Shown: positions 24,103 through 32,889 of the stretch, in pieces
How positions within the stretch are numbered: position 1 is the stretch's first letter
Layout: the number at the start of each line of letters is the position of its first letter
Source: Merdibacter sp965119685
Lineage (GTDB): Bacteria; Bacillota_I; Bacilli_A; Erysipelotrichales; Erysipelotrichaceae
Assembly: GCA_965119685.1 (NCBI GenBank)
Contig: OZ221971.1
Span: 806,001 to 870,000 of the forward strand
Length of the DNA stretch: 64,000 bases
Reading direction: 5' to 3'
Position numbers and translations under genes: made by a program
The notes under the pieces: generated by a model
What the model was told of the DNA's origin: nothing
Databases searched by the model: none
What the model saw: the letters and a program-made list of their open reading frames with translations, nothing else

Positions 24103-25452
24103 ATGGACATCAAAGCGGAAATTTTAAAGGCAAAGCCTGATTTATTAGCGGATTTGGCGGCATTGGTCGCCATCCCTTCGGTGATGGGGGAGGCAAATCC
24201 GCGATTGCATGCCCCCTTTGGCAAAGAGGTGCGCAGGGCATTTGATGCGTTTGCGCGCATTGCAGAAAGACTCGGTTTTACCGTACGTGATGATGAGGGC
24301 TACGCTATCACTGCGCAGATCGGCGAGGGAGAGGACTACATCGGTGTTTTGGGGCATCTCGACGTTGTGGAGGCGCGCAATCAGCCGGGGTGGCGAAGTG
24401 ATCCCTTTGTGATGCGGGAGGAAAAAGGCATGCTGTATGGGCGCGGCGTCAACGACGATAAGGGGCCGTTATTGGCCGCCTTGTATGCGGCATGGATGAT
24501 CAAAAAGCGCGGCATATTATTAAAATATCCGATCCGTATCATCGCCGGAGGGGCGGAGGAGACGACATGGGAATGCATGGAGCACTATTTCCAAGGGCAT
24601 CGTCAGCCGCTGTGCGGTTTTTCTCCGGATGGCAACTTTCCCATCGTCAACGGGGAAAAGGGGATTTTGCAGGTGCGTTTTGTGTTTCCTGCTGCAGAGG
24701 GGGTGAGCCTTTACTGTCCACAGCGCGTGAATTATGTCTGTGACGATCTGCGTGTGACATTGCCATGGCACGCATCGTTCCCGCGCGCCTTCACACAGGA
24801 AGCAGGCGCGGCGGGGACAAGGCTTCGCTATATCGGAAAGACGGCGCTGTCGCGCAATCCTCAGCGCGGGGAGAATGCGATTTTCGCCTTTGTGAAGGAC
24901 ATGGAAGCCATTACCTGCACGGGTCCTTTGGCAGACGCCCTCGCTTTGATCTCGGAGCAGTTTCTTGACGACGTTTACGCAGTGAAGTGCGGATTGTGCC
25001 GAAAGGATGCACAGATGGGCAGAAATTCGCTGTGTGTGATGTCGATGAGCAGCGTAGAAGAAGGGATTGAGGTCTGTGTGGATATACGCTATGTCAAAGG
25101 TGTCAGCGAAGAGTGGCTGCGCACCCGTTTAGAGGCGCTGGCGCTTCGCTATCATGCGCGGCTGGAGGTGCTGAAGCACAAGCGGCTGCTGTTTCTCCCT
25201 GCGTCAAGCGAGCTGATTATCTCTTTGCAGCGCGCCTATGCACGGGTGATGGGGGAAGAAGCCTCCCTCTTTACCAAGGGCGGCGCTTCCTATGCCCGCG
25301 TCTTGGATCAGGGCGTCGCTTTCGGGGCAACCTTTGAGGGAGAGGACCCTAAGCCCCATATGGCAAATGAATGTCAAAGCGTCGATTCTCTGCTGAGGGC
25401 GTGTGCGATCTATTATGAAGCCTTATGGGAATTAGCCGCAAAGAAAGAATGA
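24103..25452 (+). CDS. M20 family metallopeptidase, PepV/Sapep-like dipeptidase
   Basis: A 449-residue zinc peptidase. Metal-site motifs: GHLDVV (about 87-92), GRGVNDDKG (about 120-128), GGAEETTWE (about 153-161) and a late histidine in PKPHMANE. A lid domain lies between about 180 and 380. PepV-like enzymes split small peptides in the cytoplasm. GGAGG lies before the ATG at 24103. It sits between the regulator and the IICB gene; a metabolic link to the sugar system is not obvious. Confidence 0.87.
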   Translation: MDIKAEILKAKPDLLADLAALVAIPSVMGEANPRLHAPFGKEVRRAFDAFARIAERLGFTVRDDEGYAITAQIGEGEDYIGVLGHLDVVEARNQPGWRSDPFVMREEKGMLYGRGVNDDKGPLLAALYAAWMIKKRGILLKYPIRIIAGGAEETTWECMEHYFQGHRQPLCGFSPDGNFPIVNGEKGILQVRFVFPAAEGVSLYCPQRVNYVCDDLRVTLPWHASFPRAFTQEAGAAGTRLRYIGKTALSRNPQRGENAIFAFVKDMEAITCTGPLADALALISEQFLDDVYAVKCGLCRKDAQMGRNSLCVMSMSSVEEGIEVCVDIRYVKGVSEEWLRTRLEALALRYHARLEVLKHKRLLFLPASSELIISLQRAYARVMGEEASLFTKGGASYARVLDQGVAFGATFEGEDPKPHMANECQSVDSLLRACAIYYEALWELAAKKE

Positions 25453-25475
25453 AACCGTTGCCAAATTGTTAGAAA

Positions 25476-25542
25476 TTACCACAATGATAGAGAAATGAAT
25501 GCAATGCCTGTCCCATTTTCTTTTGACAATGTCTGCTAAACT
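25476..25542 (+). promoter_or_regulatory. PRD-activator box and promoter of the IICB gene
   Basis: TTACCACA (25476-25483) and an extended -10 TGC-TAAACT (25537-25542) are separated by the same distance as in the other two copies. The nearby TTGACA (25523-25528) is only eight bases from this -10 and is not correctly placed as a -35. A partial box TTGCCAAA lies at 25458-25465. Confidence 0.55.
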
Positions 25543-25567
25543 AGAGATGTAAAAGGAGGAACAAGCA

Positions 25568-27181
25568 ATGAAAAACATTCAGGCAAAACTTCAGACATTT
25601 GCCGGGGCAATGATGGTGCCGATCATTCTGCTTGTGCTGGTAGGCTTCTTCGTAGGTATCGGCAGCGCCTTTACCAACTACATCCTGCCGCAGGGGAATA
25701 TCCTGTATAATCTGTTCACGATGCTGTCTAATCTAGGCTTTTTCTTCATGAACAATTTACAGTTGTTCTTCGCAGTGGCGATCGCATTCACATTGGCCAA
25801 AAAGGAAAAAGGCTGGGCTGCATTCGCCGGTATGATCATGTATTTCTGTTTCATGAGGGGGATCGAAGGCTGGGCGGCCTTAGAGGGCTGGACGGCGGAG
25901 ACGACAACTGTTGAAGCGCTGATGGCAAATGGCTATACGCAGCAGGCGGCGATGAATTTCAACGCACTGTGGTCGAGTTGCTTAGGCATCTACGCTTATA
26001 ACATGGGTATCTTCTCCGGCATCATCGCCGGGTTGGTGACTGCATGGCTGCACAACCGCTTTGTCGATACGAAGCTTCCGGCGATGTTCGCTTTCTTTGC
26101 GGGAACGAAATTTGTCATTATAATGGTGACGCTGGCATCTCTGCCCCTTGCCATCGCTGTCTACTACATCTGGCCATACATCGGCGCCGTATTGCAGGGA
26201 ATTACCGCATTTATCAATTCCAGCGGTCTCATCGGCACCTTTGTTTTCGGTACGTTGGATAAGATGCTGTTACCGTTTGGCATCCATCATCTGATCGCTT
26301 TCCCGATCGAATATACCTCGGTCGGCGGTACGATGACGATTGACGGCGTACTGTATGAGGGTGTTAAAAACATCATCAATGGTCAGGCGGCCAGCGCGGA
26401 TGCGACCGGGTATATCACCCGTAACTTCACGAGCGGACGCGTATTGTTTCAGTTGGCGGGTTTGCCGGGCGCCGCTTTCGCGATGTATCGCTGTGCAAAG
26501 CCGCAAAACCGTAAAAAGGTGGCGGCGCTGCTCATTCCGGCGGTGTTTACACTGGCGATGGTTGGCATTTCCGAGCCGATCGAATATACCTTCCTGTTTG
26601 TCGCTCCGGCATTGTACTGGCTGGTATATGCACCGTTGTGCGGTCTGTGCTACGTCGTTGCGGAGATCACGCAGATTTCGATCAACGGCAATGCACTGCT
26701 GTTCATGATTCCTAATCTGTTTCAGCCGCATAAGGTCCATGCGATGAGCCTGCTCTATCTGCTTCCGCTGACCTTTGCCGTCTACTATTTCGTCTTTAAA
26801 TTCTGCATTGTCAAATTCAATCTGAAGACGCCGGGACGAGGAGATGACGATAATGAGATCAAGCTGATGAGCAAGAAGGAATATAACGATCTGAAAAATG
26901 GGGAAGCTGCAGAGGGAGCGCAGGAGAATCCGGAAGATTCTCTAGAAGTACGCATCATTGAAGCGCTGGGCGGTGCCGATAATATCGAAACGGTTACCTG
27001 CTGCGCATCCCGCCTGCGCGTAACGGTGAAAGATGATACGCTGCTCGCTGCGGATGAGGCATGGAAACAGTTTTTGGAAGCGTTAGGCGTTGTGCGCGGA
27101 AAGAATTCCATTCAGGTCATTTACGGCGTGCGTGTCGTCAACATCACAACCGCCGTCAAGGACATTCTTCATCTTGATTAA
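25568..27181 (+). CDS. PTS IICB component, glucose/maltose (MalX/GlvC-like) family
   Basis: A 537-residue sugar transporter. The IIC membrane domain (about 1-425) has ten or so helices and the conserved segments LPFGIHHLIAFPIEYTSVGG (about 237-256) and GISEPIEYTFLF (about 336-347). A linker leads to a IIB domain (about 455-537) with the phosphorylated cysteine in CCASRLRV. Length and motifs fit alpha-glucoside or maltose-type transporters; the substrate is not determined. It needs a separate IIA, likely the one at 21826. Confidence 0.92.
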   Translation: MKNIQAKLQTFAGAMMVPIILLVLVGFFVGIGSAFTNYILPQGNILYNLFTMLSNLGFFFMNNLQLFFAVAIAFTLAKKEKGWAAFAGMIMYFCFMRGIEGWAALEGWTAETTTVEALMANGYTQQAAMNFNALWSSCLGIYAYNMGIFSGIIAGLVTAWLHNRFVDTKLPAMFAFFAGTKFVIIMVTLASLPLAIAVYYIWPYIGAVLQGITAFINSSGLIGTFVFGTLDKMLLPFGIHHLIAFPIEYTSVGGTMTIDGVLYEGVKNIINGQAASADATGYITRNFTSGRVLFQLAGLPGAAFAMYRCAKPQNRKKVAALLIPAVFTLAMVGISEPIEYTFLFVAPALYWLVYAPLCGLCYVVAEITQISINGNALLFMIPNLFQPHKVHAMSLLYLLPLTFAVYYFVFKFCIVKFNLKTPGRGDDDNEIKLMSKKEYNDLKNGEAAEGAQENPEDSLEVRIIEALGGADNIETVTCCASRLRVTVKDDTLLAADEAWKQFLEALGVVRGKNSIQVIYGVRVVNITTAVKDILHLD

Positions 27182-27208
27182 GCAGGGCGCTTACAAGCGC
27201 CTTTGCTT
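27180..27208 (+). terminator. Terminator after the IICB gene
   Basis: AAGCAGG-GCGCTT-ACA-AGCGCC-TTTGCTT forms a long stem directly at the stop codon. The T tail is short. Confidence 0.7.
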
Positions 27209-27270
27209 ATTAAAGGGAACACAGCGGACTTATCACAGGATAGCCTTGTGATGACAGGGGTCATATAAAA

Positions 27271-27329
27271 ATCCCGCCTCCATAAGCACACACTGTTTTA
27301 TATATTTCTTGTGTCTGCTTTAGCGGGAT
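27271..27329. other. Large conserved-looking RNA hairpin of unknown role
   Basis: Outer arms ATCCCGC (27271-27277) and GCGGGAT (27323-27329) pair perfectly. Inside, AAGCACACA pairs with TGTGT and TGCTT with a small bulge, leaving an A/T loop. It ends about 40 bases before a small membrane-protein gene. No long T run follows, so it may be a structured leader or small RNA. Confidence 0.4.
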
Positions 27330-27369
27330 CATATCATTGCGGCCCCTTTTCGTTTATGGGAGGACAGCT

Positions 27370-27885
27370 ATGAAGAAAAGCGAAATGATTCGAAGAAAGA
27401 ATAAGCTGAAAACAGTGAACAGCTATCGCTATATGAAATTTGCGCAGGGTGCCTGTGTGCTGATCATCGTGCTGTTTCTGTTTTATGTCGCTGCGCTTGC
27501 CGGTGTACAGAAAAGTTCGTATGAGGAGCTGTTCGCCAATCAGCCGTTGGTGATCATCGGATTTGTGATCTGTACAGCAAACCTCTATGTTTGGTGGGTG
27601 CTCAAGCAGTTTTGTCACGATATTGCGGAGATGGCGCACATCGAGAGCATCCGTATCCACCTGATCGTGCTCACCGTGTTTCAGTTTGTTTTGTTGAATT
27701 TTGTGTCGGTGATGCTGATGGTGCTCTCTTTAGTGAAATATTTCCGTTGGGATACTTTCTCTTGGCGAGGCTCACTCAAGGAGATGACTGCCGATGGACA
27801 GCGTCCGGTACTGATTACGACGCTGACGGTCATGGTGATTTTCACCGCGCTGGTCTATATGATCTTCTTTGCGGTACGCGGCTAG
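27370..27885 (+). CDS. Small membrane protein of unknown function
   Basis: A 171-residue protein, not recognised. A basic N-terminus (MKKSEMIRRKNKLK) is followed by four hydrophobic segments at about 25-48, 58-80, 95-120 and 145-168. GGGAGGA precedes the ATG at 27370. It stands alone between terminators. Confidence 0.65.
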   Translation: MKKSEMIRRKNKLKTVNSYRYMKFAQGACVLIIVLFLFYVAALAGVQKSSYEELFANQPLVIIGFVICTANLYVWWVLKQFCHDIAEMAHIESIRIHLIVLTVFQFVLLNFVSVMLMVLSLVKYFRWDTFSWRGSLKEMTADGQRPVLITTLTVMVIFTALVYMIFFAVRG

Positions 27886-27918
27886 CACAACTGCATCCGA
27901 TAAGCAGAGAAAAACGGG

Positions 27919-27946
27919 AACGAAGTCAAAAATGGCTTCGTTTTTT
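27919..27946 (+). terminator. Terminator after the small membrane protein
   Basis: AACGAAG (27919-27925) pairs with CTTCGTT (27936-27942), followed by a run of six T. Confidence 0.88.
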
Positions 27947-27990
27947 AACAGGCGAGAACAGCAAGCGAAAAGCGTTCTTTGGATAGTGTG

Positions 27991-28014
27991 AAAAAAAGCA
28001 GGCGGTGTGCCTGC
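27991..28014 (-). terminator. Terminator of the HAD/alcohol dehydrogenase operon
   Basis: GCAGGC-GGTGT-GCCTGC with seven A upstream on the plus strand, giving a seven-T tail on the minus strand just after the HAD gene ends. Confidence 0.88.
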
Positions 28015-28021
28015 CTTTGCG

Positions 28022-28855
28022 TTATAGGTTTGAATCCGAGGGAGAAAGAACCAATTTTCGGACAGCACGTGCCACGCCGCAGCCATCCTCATTGTTGACG
28101 ACGTAATCACAGCGCTCCTGCACCTTCCGCTCGGCATTGCTCATCGCCACGCTGTATCCGGCAGCGGCAAACATCGCAAAATCGTTGTCGGCGTCCCCGC
28201 ATGCCAGCACCTGTTTTGTTGAGATATGGAGACCTTGGCAAAGTGCGGACAATGCGCTGCCCTTATCGACCGCTTTGGCGGTAATATCAAAGCTGATCGG
28301 GCGATAATCGGTGATCGTGACGATGTTCATGGCAGATAGACGGCGGCGAAAGCGCTGCATGTGTTCGGCGCTTTCATGATAGGCGAGAATCTTTAGGATG
28401 TTTTCTGCCCGCGCCTTCAACTGCTGCACGCTTTGATTGACATGGGAAACTACCTGCAAATCTTTGCGAAAGTATGGGTTTTGCGCATCATAGAGGAAAC
28501 GCTCATCGTAAGGGACATTGGCATAGTATGTCTGCCGTCCTTTCAAAAACAGGGAGACGCCATCGTTTTGCGCCATATCGATTACTGTATGGAGCGCAGC
28601 TTTTGCGATCGGCCGTTCTATTTCATGACCGTTGATTTCATAAAGCGCGCCGTTGGCGGCGACAACGCCCATAGTTGGGGAAACGCGATCGGCGATCATG
28701 CGGGCAAAGCTGTAAGGCCGCCCGCTGACGGCATAGACGCGGATACCTCTTGCCAGACACTCATGCAGTGCTTGCAGATTCGCTTCGCTGATCGTGGCGT
28801 CATGTCCCATCAGCGTGCCGTCTAAGTCTAACGCGAGCAATCGAATGTCATGCAT
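28022..28855 (-). CDS. HAD-superfamily (Cof-type) sugar phosphatase
   Basis: A 277-residue phosphatase. Motif I is LALDLDGTL (about 7-15), motif II VYAVSGRP (about 40-47), and motifs III/IV are Lys in KAVDKGSAL and GDADNDFAMFAAAG (about 220-233). A C2-type cap lies between. It would remove phosphate from sugar phosphates or similar small molecules. Its start overlaps the end of the alcohol dehydrogenase gene by eight bases, so the two are coupled. Confidence 0.87.
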   Translation of the reverse strand: MHDIRLLALDLDGTLMGHDATISEANLQALHECLARGIRVYAVSGRPYSFARMIADRVSPTMGVVAANGALYEINGHEIERPIAKAALHTVIDMAQNDGVSLFLKGRQTYYANVPYDERFLYDAQNPYFRKDLQVVSHVNQSVQQLKARAENILKILAYHESAEHMQRFRRRLSAMNIVTITDYRPISFDITAKAVDKGSALSALCQGLHISTKQVLACGDADNDFAMFAAAGYSVAMSNAERKVQERCDYVVNNEDGCGVARAVRKLVLSPSDSNL

Positions 28856-29969
28856 AGGCGTCGATGAGGATCGCTTCCAGCTCGGCTCTGGTGCCGAAAG
28901 GGAGATGGTCGAGAACAGGGCTGGCTTTGATCTCGGCAAACTGCTCCTCGCTGATGTTGAAATCGGTTAGCTTGCGGTTGAGACGGATGCGCGTGAGCCA
29001 TTGACTAAACGCCGGCAGCAGTTCCTTGCTGTGGAAGATCGTCTCGCTGATCTCGCTAAACGCCTGTTGTTTCCTTTGCGCGTAATGTGCGATGAAGGGA
29101 GGAAAGACAACGGCTAATGCCTCTCCGTGGGTGACGTGAGCGATACCGCCGATAATCTCCGAGAGGGGATGAGGGGCGTCGGCGCCGGAATTAGCCAGCG
29201 CCCGCCCGGCTAATGTGTCGGCTAAGCACATCTGCGCACGGTAATCGAGCGACTGTGGATCATCCACTACCTTGGGCAGATTGGCGACAACAAGACGCAT
29301 CGCCTCCAGCGCGTCCATCTTGCTGTAATGGGAAGCACGTGGATTGATATATGCCTCAAAGGCATGCGTAAATGCGTCAAAGCCGGTGGCAGCGCTCATG
29401 CGTACAGGCAGCGTCAGCATCAGCGTCGGATCTAAGATACATTCTTTGGAGAAGAGATCGGTGTGGTAAAAGGTGAGCTTCTCCTTGCCGCGGGTGATGA
29501 CCGCCGCCTGCGTCACCTGTGATCCGGTGCCGGAGGTCGTCGGCACGCTGATGATCGGCAAGGGCTTCGGGTTACAAGAGGGATGGAGGTCAAAAGGGGA
29601 ATCGTAGAGGGAGAAGATCATATCCCAGTCGATGCGCGCCATCCCGTTGGTGAAAGCGAGCGTCTTGGCAGTATCAATGGAGCTGCCGCCGCCCACGGCT
29701 AATACGAAGTCGCAGGGATGCTGCTTTAACAGTGCAAAGCCGCGTTCTACCATATCTACATCGGGATTGGGAACGACTTCATCGAAATGGAACACCTCGA
29801 TATCCGCGTCTTTCAGCAGCGTTGTTACCCGCTCATATAATGGGCGCAAGGGAGCGTCCGGCGTTGTGACTAACAGCGCGCGTGTGCCATAGCGCCGGCA
29901 GATGCCGGGCAACTGCTGTAAGGCATTCGCGCCGAAGTGAATGCGTGTGGGCTGATAATACTGAAACAT
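28848..29969 (-). CDS. Iron-containing alcohol dehydrogenase
   Basis: A 373-residue group III alcohol dehydrogenase, NAD(P)-dependent. The nucleotide loop is GGGSSIDTAK (about 92-101). Iron ligands are seen in GFDAFTHAFEAY (Asp, His) and APHPLSEIIGG plus HVTHGEALA (His). AAGGAGG stands upstream. It would recycle NADH by reducing an aldehyde from sugar breakdown. It diverges from the transaldolase-like gene, sharing the region with the PRD-type box at 30085. Confidence 0.9.
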   Translation of the reverse strand: MFQYYQPTRIHFGANALQQLPGICRRYGTRALLVTTPDAPLRPLYERVTTLLKDADIEVFHFDEVVPNPDVDMVERGFALLKQHPCDFVLAVGGGSSIDTAKTLAFTNGMARIDWDMIFSLYDSPFDLHPSCNPKPLPIISVPTTSGTGSQVTQAAVITRGKEKLTFYHTDLFSKECILDPTLMLTLPVRMSAATGFDAFTHAFEAYINPRASHYSKMDALEAMRLVVANLPKVVDDPQSLDYRAQMCLADTLAGRALANSGADAPHPLSEIIGGIAHVTHGEALAVVFPPFIAHYAQRKQQAFSEISETIFHSKELLPAFSQWLTRIRLNRKLTDFNISEEQFAEIKASPVLDHLPFGTRAELEAILIDAYA

Positions 29970-30084
29970 GATAATCCTCCTTCTCTGTTCACTGCTTTCA
30001 TTATAAACCAAGCGCGCTTGCTTATGGCGGCAGGCGCGTGTATTTACTGCCGCATTGTTGAGGAAAAAAGGAACACTTTGAAAA

Positions 30085-30151
30085 TTGCCACAATGTTACG
30101 GCAGAAAACCGACAGCGGTAATCTTTGGCGTGATTGATGATCTGCTATACT
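30085..30151 (+). promoter_or_regulatory. PRD-activator box and promoter of the transaldolase-like gene
   Basis: TTGCCACA (30085-30092), four bases, then TACGGCAG forms an imperfect inverted repeat. The extended -10 TGC-TATACT (30146-30151) starts exactly 54 bases after the box ends, with no good -35. The divergent alcohol dehydrogenase gene has a TATAAT at 30000-30005 (minus strand), 80 bases from the box, also without a clear -35. Confidence 0.6.
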
Positions 30152-30172
30152 GAGAATAAAGGAAGTGAGTTT

Positions 30173-30832
30173 ATGCAGTATTTGATCGACAGTGCGGACG
30201 AGCAAGAAATCGAGAAAGCCCTCGCCTGCGGAATTTCCGGCATTACCGCTAATCCGACGATGTATCGCAGACAAAAGATTGGCGTCCTGACATTTGCCGC
30301 AAAATGGGCGAAACGACACCCGGCATTTTTAAGCGGCGAGGTCATCGGCAGCTATGAAGAAATGAGGGAACAGGCGCAGGCGCTGCTGGCGATTGATGCG
30401 AATATTGTCATCAAAATCAACTTTTCCATGGAAGGACTGCGCCTGGCGCACAGCCTTCACGCACAGGGAGCACATACGGCAATGACTCTGTTATTCACCC
30501 TCTCACAGGCGCTTGCCGCCATACAGGCAGGCTGTGATTATCTGTTTTTCTTCATCGGCAGAAATGAGGAACAGGGAAGTGACGGCATGGAGGCGATCAC
30601 CGCCTTGCAGCAGCTTATCGACGCAAGGGGCTATGATGCGAAGGTGGTGGCCGCTTCCGTTAAAAGCCTCTTTCATTTGGAACAGCTCGCCCGCCGTCAC
30701 ATCGCCTATGCGGCGATCCCATACGCGTTATATGAGCGCTCCTTGTCACACCCCCTCAGTGAGATCGGCGCAAACACCTTTCTTGAAGACTATCGCCAAA
30801 ATCCTTGTCATACAGAAAAGCCCGGCGCATGA
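30173..30832 (+). CDS. Transaldolase / fructose-6-phosphate aldolase-like protein
   Basis: A 219-residue short transaldolase. The N-terminus MQYLIDSADEQEIEKAL and GITANPTM match the FSA group, and Lys81 in NIVIKINFS is the expected Schiff-base lysine. The pattern YLFFFIGRNEEQG (about 124-136) covers the usual second sugar-phosphate loop. It would split or exchange fructose-6-phosphate-type sugars. GGAAGTGAG precedes the ATG. Confidence 0.82.
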   Translation: MQYLIDSADEQEIEKALACGISGITANPTMYRRQKIGVLTFAAKWAKRHPAFLSGEVIGSYEEMREQAQALLAIDANIVIKINFSMEGLRLAHSLHAQGAHTAMTLLFTLSQALAAIQAGCDYLFFFIGRNEEQGSDGMEAITALQQLIDARGYDAKVVAASVKSLFHLEQLARRHIAYAAIPYALYERSLSHPLSEIGANTFLEDYRQNPCHTEKPGA

Positions 30833-30838
30833 GGTGCG

Positions 30839-32212
30839 TCAGGCCTGCGTGGTAGGAACCTGTTTTCCATCGAGAAAACCGGGTTCCCTTTTCTTTTTGA
30901 GAAACCATCCGAATAACAGCGTACCCTTGAGGAAAGAGCTGAGGGTGATCGCCCACCAAACGCCGTTGAGTCCCAGCCATGACGTCAGCGCCCAGGCGAG
31001 CGGGATGCGTATGGCTGTGAAGACTACACTGACAAGCGAAGGGGGCAGGGTGTGCCCCAGACCGTTGAACGCTCCGGCGGCGGTGTATTCCAGGCACATG
31101 AACGCCTGCGAAAGCGCGAGGATGCGCAGATAGTCGACGCCCATGGAAAGCACCGATGCTTCATCGATGAAAATACGAAAGATGAAATGGGGAAACAGCA
31201 GCAGTGCGGCGGTGGTGAAAGCGCCCCATCCCAGCATGAGACGCACCGAGATGCGAAAGCCCTGCGTCACGCGCTGCGCATTGCCGGCCCCGTAATTTTG
31301 TGCGGTGAAGCTGTTGAGAGCGGCCGCATAGCCCTCCGCGCTCATCCAAGAGATCGATTCGATCTGTGAACCGACTTTCTGCACGGCAACCGCACCGTCG
31401 CCCCATCCGGCAATCATGCGGGCAATGACCATGGAGATACAGGAAAATAACATGCTTTGCAGGGCGCTGGGCAAACCCAGGCGAACGATTTCTTCAAGCG
31501 CGTGTCGCTCAGGGAGAGAAAAGATACGGATATGAGGAAAGAGCAGGGTGTCCTTGGCGGCGGCATAAAGAAATAAAAGGGTGACAAGCGCCTGTGCGAG
31601 CACCGTCGCGATGGCTGCGCCGCTGACGCCTAACGCGGGAATCGGGCCAAAGCCGAAGATGAGCAGCGGATCTAACAGCAGGTTGAACACAAGTCCGAAG
31701 GAAGTCGCCGTAAAGGAGGTGCGGCTGTTTCCCATGGCGGTAAAGATCCCGGTGTAAATCTGATTGAGGAAAGAGAAGATTACCAGTCCGCAGGTGATGA
31801 GCAGATAGCTGCGGGCGTCTGCGGCGACCTGCGGGGAGTTGAGCTGAAAAAAGTCGATGAAAGGATGGGCGCACAAAACGCATACAAGTGAGAAAACCAG
31901 CGCAAAGGCGATGCCCGATACGATCGCACAATGACCATAGCGGCTAGCCGCCTGCACATCCTCTCTGCCCAGTGCGTGTGCGACTTTAATCTGTCCGCCC
32001 ATCTTGGAAAGGGTGGCTAAGCCGTTGGAAAACCACATGAACATCCCGGCGGCGCCGACGGCGGCGACCGCTCCCGCGCCGATGCGGCCGATCCAGATCA
32101 TGTCTACGAGATTATAAGCCATCTGAATGAGGCTGGTCGCCATGATCGGCATTGCCAAAGCCCCCAATGTGGGGAGGATTTTTCCCTCTAATAAATTGAC
32201 ATATCTGCGCAT
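30839..32212 (-). CDS. MATE-family efflux transporter
   Basis: A 457-residue membrane protein with twelve hydrophobic helices in two homologous halves. It starts LLEGKILPTLGALAMPIMATSLIQMAYNLVDMIWIGRIG, split over residues about 7-45, the typical MatE N-terminus. It exports organic cations or drugs using an ion gradient; the substrate is unknown. Its last codons overlap the terminator of the convergent transaldolase gene. Confidence 0.9.
   Translation of the reverse strand: MRRYVNLLEGKILPTLGALAMPIMATSLIQMAYNLVDMIWIGRIGAGAVAAVGAAGMFMWFSNGLATLSKMGGQIKVAHALGREDVQAASRYGHCAIVSGIAFALVFSLVCVLCAHPFIDFFQLNSPQVAADARSYLLITCGLVIFSFLNQIYTGIFTAMGNSRTSFTATSFGLVFNLLLDPLLIFGFGPIPALGVSGAAIATVLAQALVTLLFLYAAAKDTLLFPHIRIFSLPERHALEEIVRLGLPSALQSMLFSCISMVIARMIAGWGDGAVAVQKVGSQIESISWMSAEGYAAALNSFTAQNYGAGNAQRVTQGFRISVRLMLGWGAFTTAALLLFPHFIFRIFIDEASVLSMGVDYLRILALSQAFMCLEYTAAGAFNGLGHTLPPSLVSVVFTAIRIPLAWALTSWLGLNGVWWAITLSSFLKGTLLFGWFLKKKREPGFLDGKQVPTTQA
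30855..30898 (+). terminator. Terminator of the transaldolase gene inside the MATE coding region
   Basis: GGAACC-TGTTTTC pairs with GAAAAC-CGGGTTCC around a small loop, followed by CTTTTCTTTTT. The hairpin lies within the 3' coding end of the convergent MATE gene. Confidence 0.75.
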
Positions 32213-32551
32213 ATCTTTTCCCCCGTTTCCCTGTGTGCCCTAAGTATAAGAAACTGTACCACGAGATGCACGGAGATTCAAGAGATGCTGTGTATCGACA
32301 GGGAAGATTTTTTTCCTTGTGAAGCGGAAGGTTTATTTCCATTTTGAGCAGTGAAAAACAGCGTTTAGTCTTTCAGAATGTTTTCCTTGCCGCTGTCAGG
32401 CGTATCGTCTTTTGAAAAGACAAGTGTTTTTCGCAAAAGAACAGGAGTCCATGATGAACGAACGCCGGTATGCGTCGGCTGAAATTCAACGGGTTTCTCA
32501 AGTGTAAAAAAACGCAGGGTGTGCAATAATGAAACTGAGGTGATGAAATAC
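32213..32551. other. Intergenic region between the MATE gene and a small gene
   Basis: A TATACT at 32243-32248 on the minus strand may be the MATE -10, but its -35 is weak. I see no gene or strong hairpin in the rest. Confidence 0.5.
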
Positions 32552-32785
32552 ATGGATGAGATGCAGAGGGAACATGCGGCATATCTGCGATGCCGGCAGC
32601 TGGCGGGCAAGGTGCTGGTGCACGATGGGATGGCAGGCAGTATGGAGGTGCTGCACGATCAAAACTGCTGTGCGCCCAGTCAAGCACTGCTGTTTGCCTT
32701 TGTGACAAAGAACGGCCGGCGGGTGATGAGCGCAAAAGAGTGTCTGAGCTTTCTGGAGGAATGTATCGTTAAAGACGAGCGCTGA
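32552..32785 (+). CDS. Small cytoplasmic protein of unknown function
   Basis: 77 residues, rich in charged and cysteine residues (CRQL, NCCAPSQ, CLSFLEEC). Not recognised. I chose ATG 32552 because GAGGTGAT, an eight-base match to the ribosomal anti-SD, lies seven bases upstream; an ATG at 32543 falls inside that ribosome site. The next gene begins about 100 bases later on the same strand. Confidence 0.6.
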   Translation: MDEMQREHAAYLRCRQLAGKVLVHDGMAGSMEVLHDQNCCAPSQALLFAFVTKNGRRVMSAKECLSFLEECIVKDER

Positions 32786-32889
32786 AGGGCGCTTGCTTTT
32801 GTGGTGCGGATTGCGTATGATGATACGTGAATACAGAAAAGGGGCGTTTTGCCCACGATTTTTGCGAAATGAAAAAGGAGCGATGGCGG

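Noticed and set aside
25523..25528. TTGACA before the IICB gene as a normal -35
   Set aside because: It is eight bases from TAAACT, and 17 bases downstream there is no -10-like hexamer; an activator-type promoter fits better.
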